Shown here piece after piece: positions 52,654-63,205 of a stretch of 64,000 bases of DNA. The notes beneath the pieces were generated by a model. It was not told the DNA's origin. It worked only from the letters and a program-made list of their open reading frames with translations, and ran no database searches. Numbering within the stretch: the first letter of the stretch is position 1; the number at the start of each line of letters is the position of its first letter. A program made the position numbers and the translations under genes. Source of the stretch: Paraburkholderia adhaesiva (GTDB taxonomy: Bacteria; Pseudomonadota; Gammaproteobacteria; Burkholderiales; Burkholderiaceae); contig NZ_JAJEJQ010000002.1 of NCBI RefSeq assembly GCF_021390575.1, forward strand, positions 744,001 through 808,000. Reading direction: 5' to 3'.

Positions 52654-54234
52654 ATGCAGATATCCGGAACGATGTTGTTGGGCGCCGATGCCATGCGTGG
52701 CACTCAAGGTGAAATGCGCGCCTTCGCACCCGCGCTTGGCAAGGAAATCGAGCCGGCATTCGGTCTTGGCGGTCCCGTCGATGTCGAGCGCGCGTGCGCG
52801 CTGGCCGCGCGGGCTTTCGATCCCTTCCGCGCGGCACCTCTCGAAACGCGGGCGCGTCTACTCGAAGCGATCGCAGATCGCATCCTCGATATCGGCGATG
52901 AACTGATCGAGCGCGCGCACCTGGAATCGGCGCTGCCGAAGGCGCGTCTCGAAGGCGAGCGCGGCCGCACGGTCGGTCAGTTGCGCCTCTTCGCGTCGCT
53001 CGTGCGCGATGGCCGCTGGTGCGGCGCCGTGCTCGATTCGGCGCTGCCCGAGCGCATGCCGCTGCCGCGCTCCGATCTGCGTGCACAACGTATCGGCCTC
53101 GGTCCTGTGGCCGTGTTCGGTGCAAGCAACTTCCCGCTGGCGTTTTCGGTCGCGGGTGGCGATACGGCTTCGGCGCTCGCCGCAGGCTGCCCGGTCGTCG
53201 TAAAGGCGCATCCGGCGCATCCGGGTACCTCCGAGCTGGTCGGCCGAGCGATCCAGCGCGCTGTCGCAGATGTGGGCTTGCCCGCAGGCGTGTTCTCGCT
53301 GCTGTTCGGTGGCGGCAATGCGGTGGGCGAGGCGCTTGTCGCGCATCCGGCGATCAAGGCGGTGGGCTTCACGGGTTCGCGCGGCGGCGGCCTCGCCCTC
53401 GCGCGCATCGCAGCGCAGCGTCCCGAGCCGATTCCCATCTATGCTGAGATGAGCAGCGTCAACCCGATGTTCGTGATGCCGGCGGCACTGGCTGCGCGCG
53501 GCGAAGCGCTGGCGAAGGGCTTCGTCGAATCGCTGACGCTGGGCGTCGGTCAGTTCTGCACGAATCCGGGTCTCGTGCTCGGCTTCGATGGTCCTGATCT
53601 GGACCGCTTCGTTAGCGTTGCCGCGGCGGCGCTCGAACAGAAGACGTCGCAGACCATGCTGACCGCGGGCATCGCCGCGAACTATCGCGATGCCGTGGGC
53701 GCGCGTACGCAGCTTGCAGGCGTCCAGCGCGTGGCGCAGGGCACTGAGTCCGAGGCCCATTGCGCGGCGCGGCCAGCGCTGTTCAAGACGGCGGCTGCGG
53801 ACTTTATCGCGCAGCATGCGCTGGGCGATGAAATTTTCGGGCCGACGTCACTCGTCGTGGCATGCCGCGACGAAGCGGAGCTGCTGCGCGTAGCCGAGCA
53901 TCTGGAAGGCCAGTTGACGGCCACGCTGCAGATCGACAGCGGCGACTACGCGCTCGCGCGACGTCTTCTTCCGGTGCTGGAACGCAAGGCGGGCCGCATT
54001 CTCGCGAACGGTTTCCCGACGGGTGTTGAAGTGTCTTACGCGATGGTCCACGGCGGGCCGTTCCCGGCGACGTCGGACGCGCGCACGACCTCGGTGGGTG
54101 CGATGGCGATCGAGCGCTTCCTGCGCCCGGTTTGCTATCAGGATCTGCCTGCCGACCTGCTGCCGCCCGCGCTGCAGGATGACAATCCGCTCGCGCTGTG
54201 GCGTCTGCGCGACGGGGAGCTGGTGCGCAACTGA
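52654..54234 (+). CDS. 2-oxoglutarate semialdehyde (2,5-dioxovalerate) dehydrogenase
   Basis: This 526-residue aldehyde dehydrogenase is of the alpha-ketoglutaric semialdehyde dehydrogenase group, longer than typical 480-500-residue enzymes. Landmarks: FGASNFPLAFSVAGGDTASA near 155, KAHPAHPGTSELV (Lys184), Glu265 (YAEMSSVNP) and catalytic Cys302 (GVGQFCTNPG). Lys184 with the following HP favours NADP or dual use. It should oxidise 2-oxoglutarate semialdehyde to 2-oxoglutarate. It lies 36 bp after the lyase gene with its own ribosome-binding site (ACGGAGCG), completing the last two steps of the pentonate pathway. Confidence 0.92.
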   Translation: MQISGTMLLGADAMRGTQGEMRAFAPALGKEIEPAFGLGGPVDVERACALAARAFDPFRAAPLETRARLLEAIADRILDIGDELIERAHLESALPKARLEGERGRTVGQLRLFASLVRDGRWCGAVLDSALPERMPLPRSDLRAQRIGLGPVAVFGASNFPLAFSVAGGDTASALAAGCPVVVKAHPAHPGTSELVGRAIQRAVADVGLPAGVFSLLFGGGNAVGEALVAHPAIKAVGFTGSRGGGLALARIAAQRPEPIPIYAEMSSVNPMFVMPAALAARGEALAKGFVESLTLGVGQFCTNPGLVLGFDGPDLDRFVSVAAAALEQKTSQTMLTAGIAANYRDAVGARTQLAGVQRVAQGTESEAHCAARPALFKTAAADFIAQHALGDEIFGPTSLVVACRDEAELLRVAEHLEGQLTATLQIDSGDYALARRLLPVLERKAGRILANGFPTGVEVSYAMVHGGPFPATSDARTTSVGAMAIERFLRPVCYQDLPADLLPPALQDDNPLALWRLRDGELVRN

Positions 54235-54327
54235 TAAGACAACACGGAGTGTGGACGGGCAGGCGGGCGTGAATAGCCGGCCCGGTCATCGACGAAGTGT
54301 GTTCATGCCGTACATGTCATGCCTAAT

Positions 54328-54340
54328 GTTGCTTGACAAC
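54328..54340. promoter_or_regulatory. GTTGYNNNACAAC operator, site 2
   Basis: GTTGCTTGACAAC differs from the perfect palindrome by one base. It lies 121 bp upstream of the ABC binding-protein start, in the 226-bp gap after the semialdehyde dehydrogenase. Confidence 0.7.
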
Positions 54341-54460
54341 TTATTGTAGGGTTCGGCATCCTGCATTTGCGGCCGGGAAGCCGTAAGTGGGTGAGCAGGT
54401 AACCGGTCAGTGGGTCATAAAGAACCCATTCCATAAACGGATCAGATGCGAGGAGATGCG

Positions 54461-55633
54461 ATGTTCAAAGGACGCTTGCCGGCCAGACTCCTGGCCCTGT
54501 GTGTGGCGGCTGCGGCTACAGCGGCGCTCGGCGTGAGCGCGGCGCATGCCGATCCGGTTTCTCTGAATATCGTGGACGTCGCGGGCAATCTGCAACTGAC
54601 GCAGAAGGGCTTCGAGGCGTTCAAGGCGAAGTACCCGAACCTCGTCTCCAACATCACCTACACCAACGCGCCCGCACCGCAACTGCCCGGCAAGATCAAG
54701 GCGATGCAGGCCGCGGGCCGTGCTGACATCGATCTCGTGCTGACCGGCACCGACGCGCTCTCAGCCGGCATCGAGCAGAACCTGTGGGTCAAGTTGCTGC
54801 CTGACAACTCTGCCGCGCTGCCGGGCGTGCTCGATCACTACGCGCCGGGTCCGCGCAAGATGCAGGAGCTGGCGCAAGGCTATGGGCTCGAAGTGGCCTA
54901 TATGCCCGCGGGTCCGCTGATCGAGTACAACCCGGCCAAGGTACCGAATCCGCCGCATACGCCGGAGCAACTGCTCGCGTGGTGCAAGGCGAATCCAGGC
55001 AAGCTGATCTACGCGCGTCCCGCCAATTCGGGCCCGGGCCGCACGTTCCTGATGGGGCTGCCGTACCTGCTCGGCGACAAGAATCCGCAAGACCCGATCA
55101 ACGGCTGGGACAAGACCTGGGCCTTCCTCAAGGAACTGAACGCGTGCGTGCCTTACTACCCGGGCGGCACCTCGGCGGTGATGAAGGAGCTTGGCGAAGG
55201 CTCGCGTGACATGACTGTCACGGTGACGGGTTGGGACATCAATCCACGTGCGCTAGGCATCGTGCCCGCCGATTTCAAGGTGCAGTCGTTCGACAGCATG
55301 ACCTGGGTAAACGACGCCCAGTTCATGGTGGTCCCGAAGGGTGTTTCCAAAGAGAAACTCGCCGTGCTGCTCAAGCTGATGAACTTCATGCTCGAACCGC
55401 AGCAACAGGCCATGACCTACGACGACGGCTATTTCTATCCGGGGCCGGCCGTGGCGGGCGTGACGTTGACCATGGCGCCCCAGGCGAGTCAGGACGTGAT
55501 CGCAAAGTATGGCCGTCCCGAGTACGCAAAGTGGCTGGCGGCCTATCCGCACGTCGTGCCGCTTTCCGCGCAGGCGATGGTCGCCGCTTTCCAGAAATGG
55601 GACCGCGAAGTTGGGGCGACCAAGTCACAGTAA
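54461..55633 (+). CDS. ABC transporter substrate-binding protein (sugar-acid operon)
   Basis: This periplasmic binding protein of the Fe/polyamine-like (type II) group has 390 residues from ATG 54461, preceded by GAGGAG; the frame is open to 54446. The signal peptide ends AHADPV. The mature part starts SLNIVDVAGNLQLTQKGFEAF and contains GRADIDLVLTGTDALSAGI near 90 and MTVTVTGWDINPRALGI near 255. It leads an operon with one ATPase and two permeases, placed between the pathway's dehydrogenase and dehydratase genes. A pentonate or related sugar acid is the likely ligand, inferred from context only. Confidence 0.88.
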   Translation: MFKGRLPARLLALCVAAAATAALGVSAAHADPVSLNIVDVAGNLQLTQKGFEAFKAKYPNLVSNITYTNAPAPQLPGKIKAMQAAGRADIDLVLTGTDALSAGIEQNLWVKLLPDNSAALPGVLDHYAPGPRKMQELAQGYGLEVAYMPAGPLIEYNPAKVPNPPHTPEQLLAWCKANPGKLIYARPANSGPGRTFLMGLPYLLGDKNPQDPINGWDKTWAFLKELNACVPYYPGGTSAVMKELGEGSRDMTVTVTGWDINPRALGIVPADFKVQSFDSMTWVNDAQFMVVPKGVSKEKLAVLLKLMNFMLEPQQQAMTYDDGYFYPGPAVAGVTLTMAPQASQDVIAKYGRPEYAKWLAAYPHVVPLSAQAMVAAFQKWDREVGATKSQ

Positions 55634-55701
55634 CGCGGACAGTGTGGACGGCGGCACGCCTCTCACGCGCGCCGTCCGCTAACGCAGATCAGGAACGTCT
55701 C

Positions 55702-56777
<1,076 letters not shown>

Positions 56778-56781
<4 letters not shown>

Positions 56782-57659
56782 GCACGCTCGCGTCTTTGCT
56801 GCGAAAAGAGCCGCGCGACGCGCGCGGCTGGCTCGTCGCACCCGCGCTCGGCTTCATCGTCGCGATGTTTCTGTATCCGTTCGCGTATGGTCTCGCGCTC
56901 TCGTTCAGGCCGATGAACGGCGGTGGACTACTCGCGAACTACGTGCAGTTCTTCTCCGATCTCTCGATGTGGCCCACGGTGTTCGTCACATTGAAGCTGG
57001 CGGTGCCCGCGACGATCATCAACGTCGGGCTTTCGCTGCCGGTGGCTTTCGCGCTGCGCCGCAATTCGCCGTACCAGAAGCTCGTGACGATGCTGCTCGT
57101 GATTCCGGTGACGCTCGGCACCGTGCTGATCGCCGACGGCATGCTCAGCTATTTCGGCCCGAACGGCTGGTTCCCGCAAGCACTGCACGCGCTGCATCTG
57201 TACACGACGGAAGAAGTGCGGCTCACGCATAACTACTGGGGCGTGCTGATCTCGCTGATCATCTCGGGCTTTCCGTTCGCATTCCTTTTGACGCTATCGT
57301 ACGTTACCGGCATCGACCCGACGCTCGCCCGTGCGGCCGCGACGCTCGGCGCTGGACCGTGGCAGCAGTTCCGGCAGATCTATCTGCCACTGCTCGTGCC
57401 CGGCATCACCATGGCAGCGTGCCTTTCATTTGTGCAGGCGTATTCGGTGTTTCCGTCCGCTGTGCTGCTCGGCGCGCCTGCTGGACCGACGCGCGTGATT
57501 TCGATCGCCGCGTCCGAAGCCGCATTCGAGAACTACGACTATTCGCTGGCATCGACCATCGCGATCGTGATGGGTTTCGTGCAACTGGTGGTCGTGGCCG
57601 CGATGCTCGGCGTGAAGCGCTGGTTCTATGCGGGACCGGTGAGCGGAGGGAAAGGCTGA
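56778..57659 (+). CDS. ABC transporter permease 1 (PotB-like)
   Basis: This 293-residue inner-membrane protein is read from a GTG that overlaps the ATPase stop. It has about six hydrophobic segments and the EAA loop typical of PotB-type permeases (AAATLGAGPWQQFRQIYLPL near 192). It forms the channel with permease 2, whose ATG overlaps this gene's TGA by one base. The tight packing shows a single translational unit of ATPase and two permeases. Confidence 0.9.
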
Positions 57660-58573
57660 TGTCCGCTCATCAACGCAATACGGCGGGTCTGCACGGCGGC
57701 GCGTCGATGGACACGGAACGTCCCACGGTTTCGCCTTCAAGGGCGACCATGCGGCTGCCCGAGCGGCTGTGGAAAGGCATCGTTTGGGCTGGCGTCGTGT
57801 TCTTCCTTTTGAACGTGCTGTTGCTGATTGCGACGGTCGGCATGAACTCCATCGCGACGCGCTGGTTCGGCACCCCGCTGCCGCAGGGCTTCACGCTGCA
57901 CTGGTACGCGCAGGCGTGGCGCGATTTTCAGCTTTCGAGCGTACTGTGGGTGACATTCGAAGTGGTGGGCGCCGTCGTGCTGCTCGCGGTTGTGCTGGGC
58001 GTGCCTGCCGCCTATGCGCTCGCTCGCGCGCAATTCCCGGGCAAGCGCATCGCGATGCTCGTGTTTCTGCTGCCGCTGATGGTGCCGCCCGTGACCTACG
58101 GCATCCCGATGGCGACGGCAATGTACCGGTTCGGCCTCGCGGGCACGCTGCCCGGTGTGATTCTCGCGAACCTCGTACCTGCACTACCGTTCGTGATCCT
58201 GGTGATGACGCCGTTCATCGAGCAGATCGACCCGAACCTCGAATCCGCCGCGCGCATTTTCGGCGCGAACACGCTGCGTTATTTTCGCTACGTGCTGCTG
58301 CCGCTGCTGGTGCCCGGCATGCTCTCGGCGGCGCTGCTCGTGCTCGTGCGCACGATCGGCATGTTCGAACTCACTTTCTTTACCGCCGGACCCGACACGC
58401 AGACCCTCGTCGTAGCGCTGTATTACGCCGTGTTCTCGACGGGTGTGCGCGCGCCGCAATCGATCGACGCCATGGCGATGATCTATATGGCGATCACGCT
58501 CGCATGGGTACTGGTGGCGCTGCAGTTCGTCAGCCCGACACAGCTTGTGTCGCGCGTGAAGGAGCAGCGCTGA
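57659..58573 (+). CDS. ABC transporter permease 2 (PotC-like)
   Basis: This protein has 304 residues from ATG 57659; the open frame back to 57359 shadows permease 1. After a hydrophilic 35-residue N-terminus it has six hydrophobic segments and the EAA loop (SAARIFGANTLRYFRYVLLP near 200). LVFLLPLMVPPVTYGIPMATAMY near 140 is typical of PotC-like permeases. It completes the importer and is followed 52 bp later by the dehydratase gene, which links uptake to breakdown. Confidence 0.9.
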   Translation: MSAHQRNTAGLHGGASMDTERPTVSPSRATMRLPERLWKGIVWAGVVFFLLNVLLLIATVGMNSIATRWFGTPLPQGFTLHWYAQAWRDFQLSSVLWVTFEVVGAVVLLAVVLGVPAAYALARAQFPGKRIAMLVFLLPLMVPPVTYGIPMATAMYRFGLAGTLPGVILANLVPALPFVILVMTPFIEQIDPNLESAARIFGANTLRYFRYVLLPLLVPGMLSAALLVLVRTIGMFELTFFTAGPDTQTLVVALYYAVFSTGVRAPQSIDAMAMIYMAITLAWVLVALQFVSPTQLVSRVKEQR

Positions 58574-58625
58574 CCGGCGACGGCAGCCTTAACAGCATTA
58601 ACGGATACACCTGGAGCAAAGCAAC

Positions 58626-60374
58626 ATGAGCAACAAGCGAAAGACCCCTGAAGAACTGCGCAGCCATCGCTGGTACGGCGTGAACGATCTGCGTTCGTTC
58701 GGCCACCGCTCGCGCACCGCGCAGATGGGCTATGACCGCGAGGAATACGCGGGCAAGCCGGTCATCGCGATCCTCAACACGTGGAGCGAAATCAATCCGT
58801 GTCACACGCACTTCAAGCAGCGCGTGGAAGAGGTCAAGCGCGGCATCTGGCAGGCAGGCGGCTTTCCGGTCGAGTTGCCGGTGCAGACGCTCTCCGAGCC
58901 GTTCCAGAAGCCCACGACGATGCTTTATCGCAACTTCCTCGCGATGGAAGCCGAAGAGACGTTGCGCTCGTATCCGGCGGACGGCGTCGTGCTGATGGGC
59001 GGTTGCGACAAGACCACGCCTGCGCTGCTGATGGGCGCGATCTCGGTGGATCTGCCCGCGATCTTTCTGCCGGCCGGCCCGATGCTCAACGGCAACTGGA
59101 ACGGCGTGACGCTCGGCTCGGGCTCGGACACCTGGAAGTACTGGGCCGACCTGCGCGCGGGCAAGATCACCGAACAGGACTGGAAGGGCGTGGAAGGCGG
59201 CATTGCCCGTTCGCCGGGCCACTGCATGACGATGGGCACGGCGTCGACGATGACGAGCGCAGCAGAAGCACTCGGCTTCACGCTGCCGGGCTTCGCCTCG
59301 ATTCCCGCGCCCGATTCGCGCCACGCGCAGTATTCGGCGAAGACAGGCATGCGTATCGTCGATATGGTGTGGGAAGACCTCAAGCCCTCGGACATCATCA
59401 CGCGCAAGGCAGTCGATAACGCCGTCACGACCTGCCTCGCGCTTTCGGGCTCGACCAACGCGATCGTTCACATGATCGCGCTCGCGCGCCGCGCCGGTGT
59501 GGAACTGACGCTCGGCGACTACGACGACATCGCGCGCCGCACGCCGGTACTCGCGAACATCCGTCCGACCGGTAAGTTCCTCATGGAAGACTTCTTCTAC
59601 GCGGGCGGTCTGATGGCGATGCTCAAGGAACTGGGCGACCTGATCGACGGCACGCAACGCACGGTGAACGGCAAGACGCTCGGCGAGAACATCGCCGAGG
59701 CGCAGATCTACAACGACGAGGTGATCCGTCGCCGCAGCGATCCGGTGATGCCGGACACGGGTCTCGCCGTGCTGCGTGGCAATCTCGCGCCGGATGGTGC
59801 GGTGATCAAACCGGGTGCTGCCGAGCCGCATCTGCACGTGCATACGGGTCGCGCTGTTGTGTTCAAGGACTACAACGACATGTCCGCGCGTATCGACAGC
59901 GAGGATCTCGACGTCGATGAAAACTGCGTGATCGTGCTGCAGCACGCGGGCCCGATCGGCGCGCCGGGCATGCCCGAGTGGGGCCAGTTGCCGATCCCGC
60001 AGAAGATCCTGAAGAAGGGCGTGCGCGACATGCTCCGTATCTCGGACGCGCGCATGAGCGGAACGAGCTACGGGGCATGCGTGCTGCACGTGGCGCCGGA
60101 ATCGTTCATCGGCGGGCCGCTTGCGCTCGTGAAGGACGGCGACATGATCGAACTGAACGTGCCCGAACGCCGCCTGAACGTGCTGATCTCCGACGAAGAA
60201 CTCGCGCGCCGCAAGGCCGCGTGGATCGCACCCGACCCGCGCTTCACGCGCGGCTACGGCGCGATGCACCAGATGCACGTCATGCAGGCGGACAAGGGTT
60301 GCGATTTCGATTTCCTGCAGCGTGACGGGGCCGGCGGCGGTTGCGGTGGAGGGGGCGAGCCCGAGATTCACTAA
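58626..60374 (+). CDS. IlvD/Edd-family sugar-acid dehydratase (L-arabinonate/D-xylonate type)
   Basis: This 582-residue dehydratase has the three iron-sulfur cysteines Cys59 (INPCHTH), Cys127 (MGGCDKTTPA) and Cys200 (SPGHCMTMGT), with Lys129 as the usual carbamylated metal ligand. SHRWYGVNDLRSFGHRSRTAQ at the N-terminus and the YGACVLHVAPES region near 480 are typical of pentonate dehydratases rather than IlvD. It should dehydrate a pentonate to 2-keto-3-deoxypentonate, the substrate of the lyase at 51679. The C-terminal tail GAGGGCGGGGEPEIH is low-complexity and holds an extra cysteine. Arabinonate versus xylonate cannot be decided by eye. Confidence 0.9.
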   Translation: MSNKRKTPEELRSHRWYGVNDLRSFGHRSRTAQMGYDREEYAGKPVIAILNTWSEINPCHTHFKQRVEEVKRGIWQAGGFPVELPVQTLSEPFQKPTTMLYRNFLAMEAEETLRSYPADGVVLMGGCDKTTPALLMGAISVDLPAIFLPAGPMLNGNWNGVTLGSGSDTWKYWADLRAGKITEQDWKGVEGGIARSPGHCMTMGTASTMTSAAEALGFTLPGFASIPAPDSRHAQYSAKTGMRIVDMVWEDLKPSDIITRKAVDNAVTTCLALSGSTNAIVHMIALARRAGVELTLGDYDDIARRTPVLANIRPTGKFLMEDFFYAGGLMAMLKELGDLIDGTQRTVNGKTLGENIAEAQIYNDEVIRRRSDPVMPDTGLAVLRGNLAPDGAVIKPGAAEPHLHVHTGRAVVFKDYNDMSARIDSEDLDVDENCVIVLQHAGPIGAPGMPEWGQLPIPQKILKKGVRDMLRISDARMSGTSYGACVLHVAPESFIGGPLALVKDGDMIELNVPERRLNVLISDEELARRKAAWIAPDPRFTRGYGAMHQMHVMQADKGCDFDFLQRDGAGGGCGGGGEPEIH

Positions 60375-60394
60375 GGAGAACGGTTCGGCACCCG

Positions 60395-60425
60395 AGCATG
60401 AGGCGCGCGAGGCGCGTCTCATGCT
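60395..60425 (+). terminator. Long hairpin downstream of the dehydratase gene
   Basis: AGCATGAGGCGCG (60395-60407) pairs with CGCGTCTCATGCT (60413-60425) at 12 of 13 positions over a 5-base loop, 20 bp after the dehydratase stop. No T-run follows; it may terminate or stabilise the message. Confidence 0.6.
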
Positions 60426-60499
60426 GCAAAGAGCAGTAGTTTTCAACGAGCAGTAACCAAAGCGTTTTATAACCACAAAGACTAAAGGTAGGAGTACAG

Positions 60500-61693
60500 A
60501 TGAAAAAAGCAGTCATTGCGTCGGCGCTCGGTCTTGCCGCGATGGGCGCACAAGCCCAGAGCAGCGTGACGCTGTACGGCATCATCGATACGAGCGTTGC
60601 ATATCTGAATAACGTGAAGACCACGAGTAACGGTGTCACGAGCAGCGGCGCGTTCGTCGGCATGGGTCAGGGTGTCTGGGGTGGCAATCGCTGGGGCCTG
60701 AAGGGGCGTGAGGACCTCGGCGGCGGTACCGCTGCGATTTTCCAGTTGGAAAATGGTTTTAACAGCGCTAACGGTGCGACGGGCAAGACGGGCCTGATGT
60801 TCGATCGCGGCGCGTGGGTTGGCCTGACCAACGCGAACTACGGCACGCTGCAGGCTGGCCGCCAGTACACCCCGTACTACCTGCTGCTGTCGCCGTGGAG
60901 CCCGACCACCTGGCTCACCGGGTACTTTGGCGCGCACCCGGGCGATATCGACAATCTCGATACCGACTACCGTGTGAACAACGCACTGACGTACACGTCG
61001 CCGGTCTTCGCGGGTCTGACTGTTTCCGGAATGTACGCGTTTGGCGGCCAGCCTGGCAGCTTTAGCCAGGGCCAGTCGTGGAGCATTGCTGCCCAGTACA
61101 AGATGGGTGGTGCAGGCCTTGGTGTCGGTTACGAGCGTTTCAACAACGCGACGGTGGGCGGCGGCGCATGGAGCGCGAACTCGACGGCTTACTCGGGCAC
61201 GGGCGAGCAGGGTAACAGCAGCCTGACCGCTGGCTACCAGACCGCAGCAGCGCAGAACCGCCTCGCGGTGACGGGCGGTTATACGTTCAACCAGTTCGAC
61301 GTGTCGGCTGCGTACTCGAACGTCCAGTACGTTCCGGGCGTGAACTCGTCGTTCGTAACGAAGGCGATCTTCAACACGGCCGGCCTGGCACTGCACTACC
61401 ACGCAAGCACCGTGTGGGATCTTGCTGCAGGCTACGCTTACACCCGTGCTACGACGGCTAACGGCGTGACGTCGGCAGCGAGCTACAACCAGTTCAACCT
61501 GACGCAGTTGTACAACCTGTCGAAGCGCAGCCGTATCTATGTGCTCGAAGCCTATCAGCGCGCCAATGGCCAGACGTTGAACTCCAGCGGCAAGGTGGTC
61601 AACGCTACGGCAAACCTGGGCGACCAGGGCGTCGGTTCGAGCGGCGGCCGCAGCCAGGTTGGCTTCACGGTTGGTATCAACCACCAGTTCTAA
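60500..61693 (+). CDS. Trimeric outer-membrane porin (Burkholderia OmpC-like), second copy
   Basis: This 397-residue porin has a signal peptide (MKKAVIASALGLAAMGAQA), the mature start QSSVTLYGIIDTS, LGGGTAAIFQLENGFNSANG near residue 80, and the terminal Phe of NHQF. TAGGAG precedes the start. It is paralogous to the porin at 6336 and shares its first mature residues and eyelet-type loop pattern. It sits between the ABC/dehydratase operon and the TRAP operon, so it may admit the sugar acid, and ends in a textbook terminator. Confidence 0.93.
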   Translation: MKKAVIASALGLAAMGAQAQSSVTLYGIIDTSVAYLNNVKTTSNGVTSSGAFVGMGQGVWGGNRWGLKGREDLGGGTAAIFQLENGFNSANGATGKTGLMFDRGAWVGLTNANYGTLQAGRQYTPYYLLLSPWSPTTWLTGYFGAHPGDIDNLDTDYRVNNALTYTSPVFAGLTVSGMYAFGGQPGSFSQGQSWSIAAQYKMGGAGLGVGYERFNNATVGGGAWSANSTAYSGTGEQGNSSLTAGYQTAAAQNRLAVTGGYTFNQFDVSAAYSNVQYVPGVNSSFVTKAIFNTAGLALHYHASTVWDLAAGYAYTRATTANGVTSAASYNQFNLTQLYNLSKRSRIYVLEAYQRANGQTLNSSGKVVNATANLGDQGVGSSGGRSQVGFTVGINHQF

Positions 61694-61724
61694 TCGTTCA
61701 AATCAGGTCTCCGGAAACGGTGTT

Positions 61725-61758
61725 GCGGCGGCATCGCGAGAGGTGCCGCCGCTTTTTT
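61725..61758 (+). terminator. Rho-independent terminator of the porin gene
   Basis: GCGGCGGCA (61725-61733) pairs with TGCCGCCGC (61744-61752), followed directly by six T residues (61753-61758). It lies 31 bp after the porin stop. Confidence 0.9.
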
Positions 61759-61972
61759 CTTCGGTGAGGCCGGAGCAGGGCGACTGCGACAAATTGGCAA
61801 AAGTTGTCAATCAAATGCGGGGCAAATCAGATGGGTTGAGCCCCAATCGAGTGCATTTTTGTCAAAAATCTCATCTGGATGGGCCTGCGGCGTTGGAAAT
61901 ATCGCGCTGCGTGGAGTCGTCATGAGGGTATTCACTAGAATCCACCCGCCATCGAGGTCTATACAATCCGAT

Positions 61973-61985
61973 GTTGTCATACAAC
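61973..61985. promoter_or_regulatory. GTTGYNNNACAAC operator, site 3
   Basis: GTTGTCATACAAC is a perfect 5+3+5 palindrome, 89 bp upstream of the TRAP binding-protein start. It shares its half-sites but not its spacer with sites 1 and 2, which points to a real protein-binding motif rather than duplicated DNA. Confidence 0.75.
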
Positions 61986-62073
61986 AATGACGCAGCCGGG
62001 CGGGGGTAAGTACCAGCACCACTGGGTGGTTCCGGCCGCACATGATGGATCTACTTCAAGGAAGACTGAGACG

Positions 62074-63063
62074 ATGAAAAAGTTTCCGCTGTGCCGCGTT
62101 TCGATGATCGCTGCCGCCATGGCGCTTGCACTCTGTGCGGGTAGCGCCGAGGCGCGCATGTTCCGCGCGGCGAACGTGCACGCCGACACGTTCCCGACGG
62201 TCGTGACGCTCAAGGCGATGGGCGACGAACTCGGCAAGGCGACGGGCGGACAGGATTCGATCAAGGTGTTTGGCAACAGCTCGCTCGGCTCGGAAGCCGA
62301 CACGATCAGCCAGGTGCGCGTCGGTGCACTGGACATGGTCTGGGCGAACGGCTCCCTGTTCAATGAAATCGTGCCCGAGTCGGTGATTCCGTCGTTCCCG
62401 TTCCTGTTCCGCGATATCGACCATTTCCGCAAGGTCATGTACGGCCCCGTTGGCCAGCAGATCCTCGATGCCTTCTCGGCGAAGGGCATGGTCGCCCTGG
62501 CGTTCTACGAGAGCGGCTCGCGTTCGATCTACGCGAAGAAGCCGATCCACTCGCCGGCTGACATGAAGGGCCTCAAGGTGCGTGTGCAGCCGTCCGACCT
62601 GATGGTCGACGAAATCAAGGCGATGGGCGGCACGCCGACACCGATGCCGTTCGCCGAGGTCTACACGGGCCTCAAGACGGGTCTTGTCGATGCGGCGGAG
62701 AACAACGCCTCGTCGTACGCAGAGACCAAGCACTACGAAGTCGCGCCGGTGTATTCGGAAACGCAGCACGCGATGACGCCTGAAGTGCTGGTGTTCTCGA
62801 AGAAGATCTGGGACACGCTGAGCCCGCAGGAGCAGGCCGCAATCAAGAAGGCAGCGGCCGATTCGGTGCCGTACTACGTGAAGCTCTGGACCGCGCACGA
62901 AAGCGACGCGATGAAGGCCGTCGTGAAGGGCGGTGCGACCGACATTCCGGCTGCGCAGATCGACCGTGCAGCCTTCGTCAAGGCGATGCAGCCGGTGTGG
63001 GCGAAGTACGAATCGACGCCGCAGATGAAGAAGATCGTCGACCAGATCGAGGCGGTCAAGTAA
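62074..63063 (+). CDS. TRAP transporter substrate-binding protein (DctP family)
   Basis: This protein has 329 residues from ATG 62074 with AAGGAAG upstream; the frame is open to 61987, next to operator site 3. The signal peptide ends GSAEA. DctP features include the mature start FRAANVHADTFPTV, QVRVGALDMVWANGSLFN near 85, LKVRVQPSDLMVDEIKAMGG near 170 (the Arg that holds the ligand carboxylate) and PMPFAEVYTGLKTGLVDAAEN. It delivers an organic or sugar acid to the DctQM permease encoded next. The ligand is probably in the same pathway as the upstream dehydratase. Confidence 0.93.
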   Translation: MKKFPLCRVSMIAAAMALALCAGSAEARMFRAANVHADTFPTVVTLKAMGDELGKATGGQDSIKVFGNSSLGSEADTISQVRVGALDMVWANGSLFNEIVPESVIPSFPFLFRDIDHFRKVMYGPVGQQILDAFSAKGMVALAFYESGSRSIYAKKPIHSPADMKGLKVRVQPSDLMVDEIKAMGGTPTPMPFAEVYTGLKTGLVDAAENNASSYAETKHYEVAPVYSETQHAMTPEVLVFSKKIWDTLSPQEQAAIKKAAADSVPYYVKLWTAHESDAMKAVVKGGATDIPAAQIDRAAFVKAMQPVWAKYESTPQMKKIVDQIEAVK

Positions 63064-63074
63064 AGGAACGGGCG

Positions 63075-63124
63075 GGAACGCCGCGCCGGAACGTCATTCC
63101 CGCAGCCATGCGGGCGGGCGTTCC
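63075..63124 (+). terminator. Nested hairpins between dctP and dctQ
   Basis: An outer stem GGAACGCC (63075-63082) with GGCGTTCC (63117-63124) encloses an inner stem CCCGCA (63099-63104) with TGCGGG (63109-63114). Such structures after binding-protein genes often raise its message level over the membrane subunits. Confidence 0.55.
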
Positions 63125-63205
63125 GGCTTGTTGTGTTTCGCGCGGAGATACGCCAGCGACGCTGGCGCGGAAATCCGGCTCTTCGCGATGGAAGAGGATG
63201 TCCAG

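Noticed and set aside
58530..60476. A 648-codon leftward frame opposite the dehydratase gene
   Set aside because: Long antisense frames arise from the strong third-position GC bias here; the composition is extreme (Arg, His, Ala) and the dehydratase on the plus strand has all catalytic residues.
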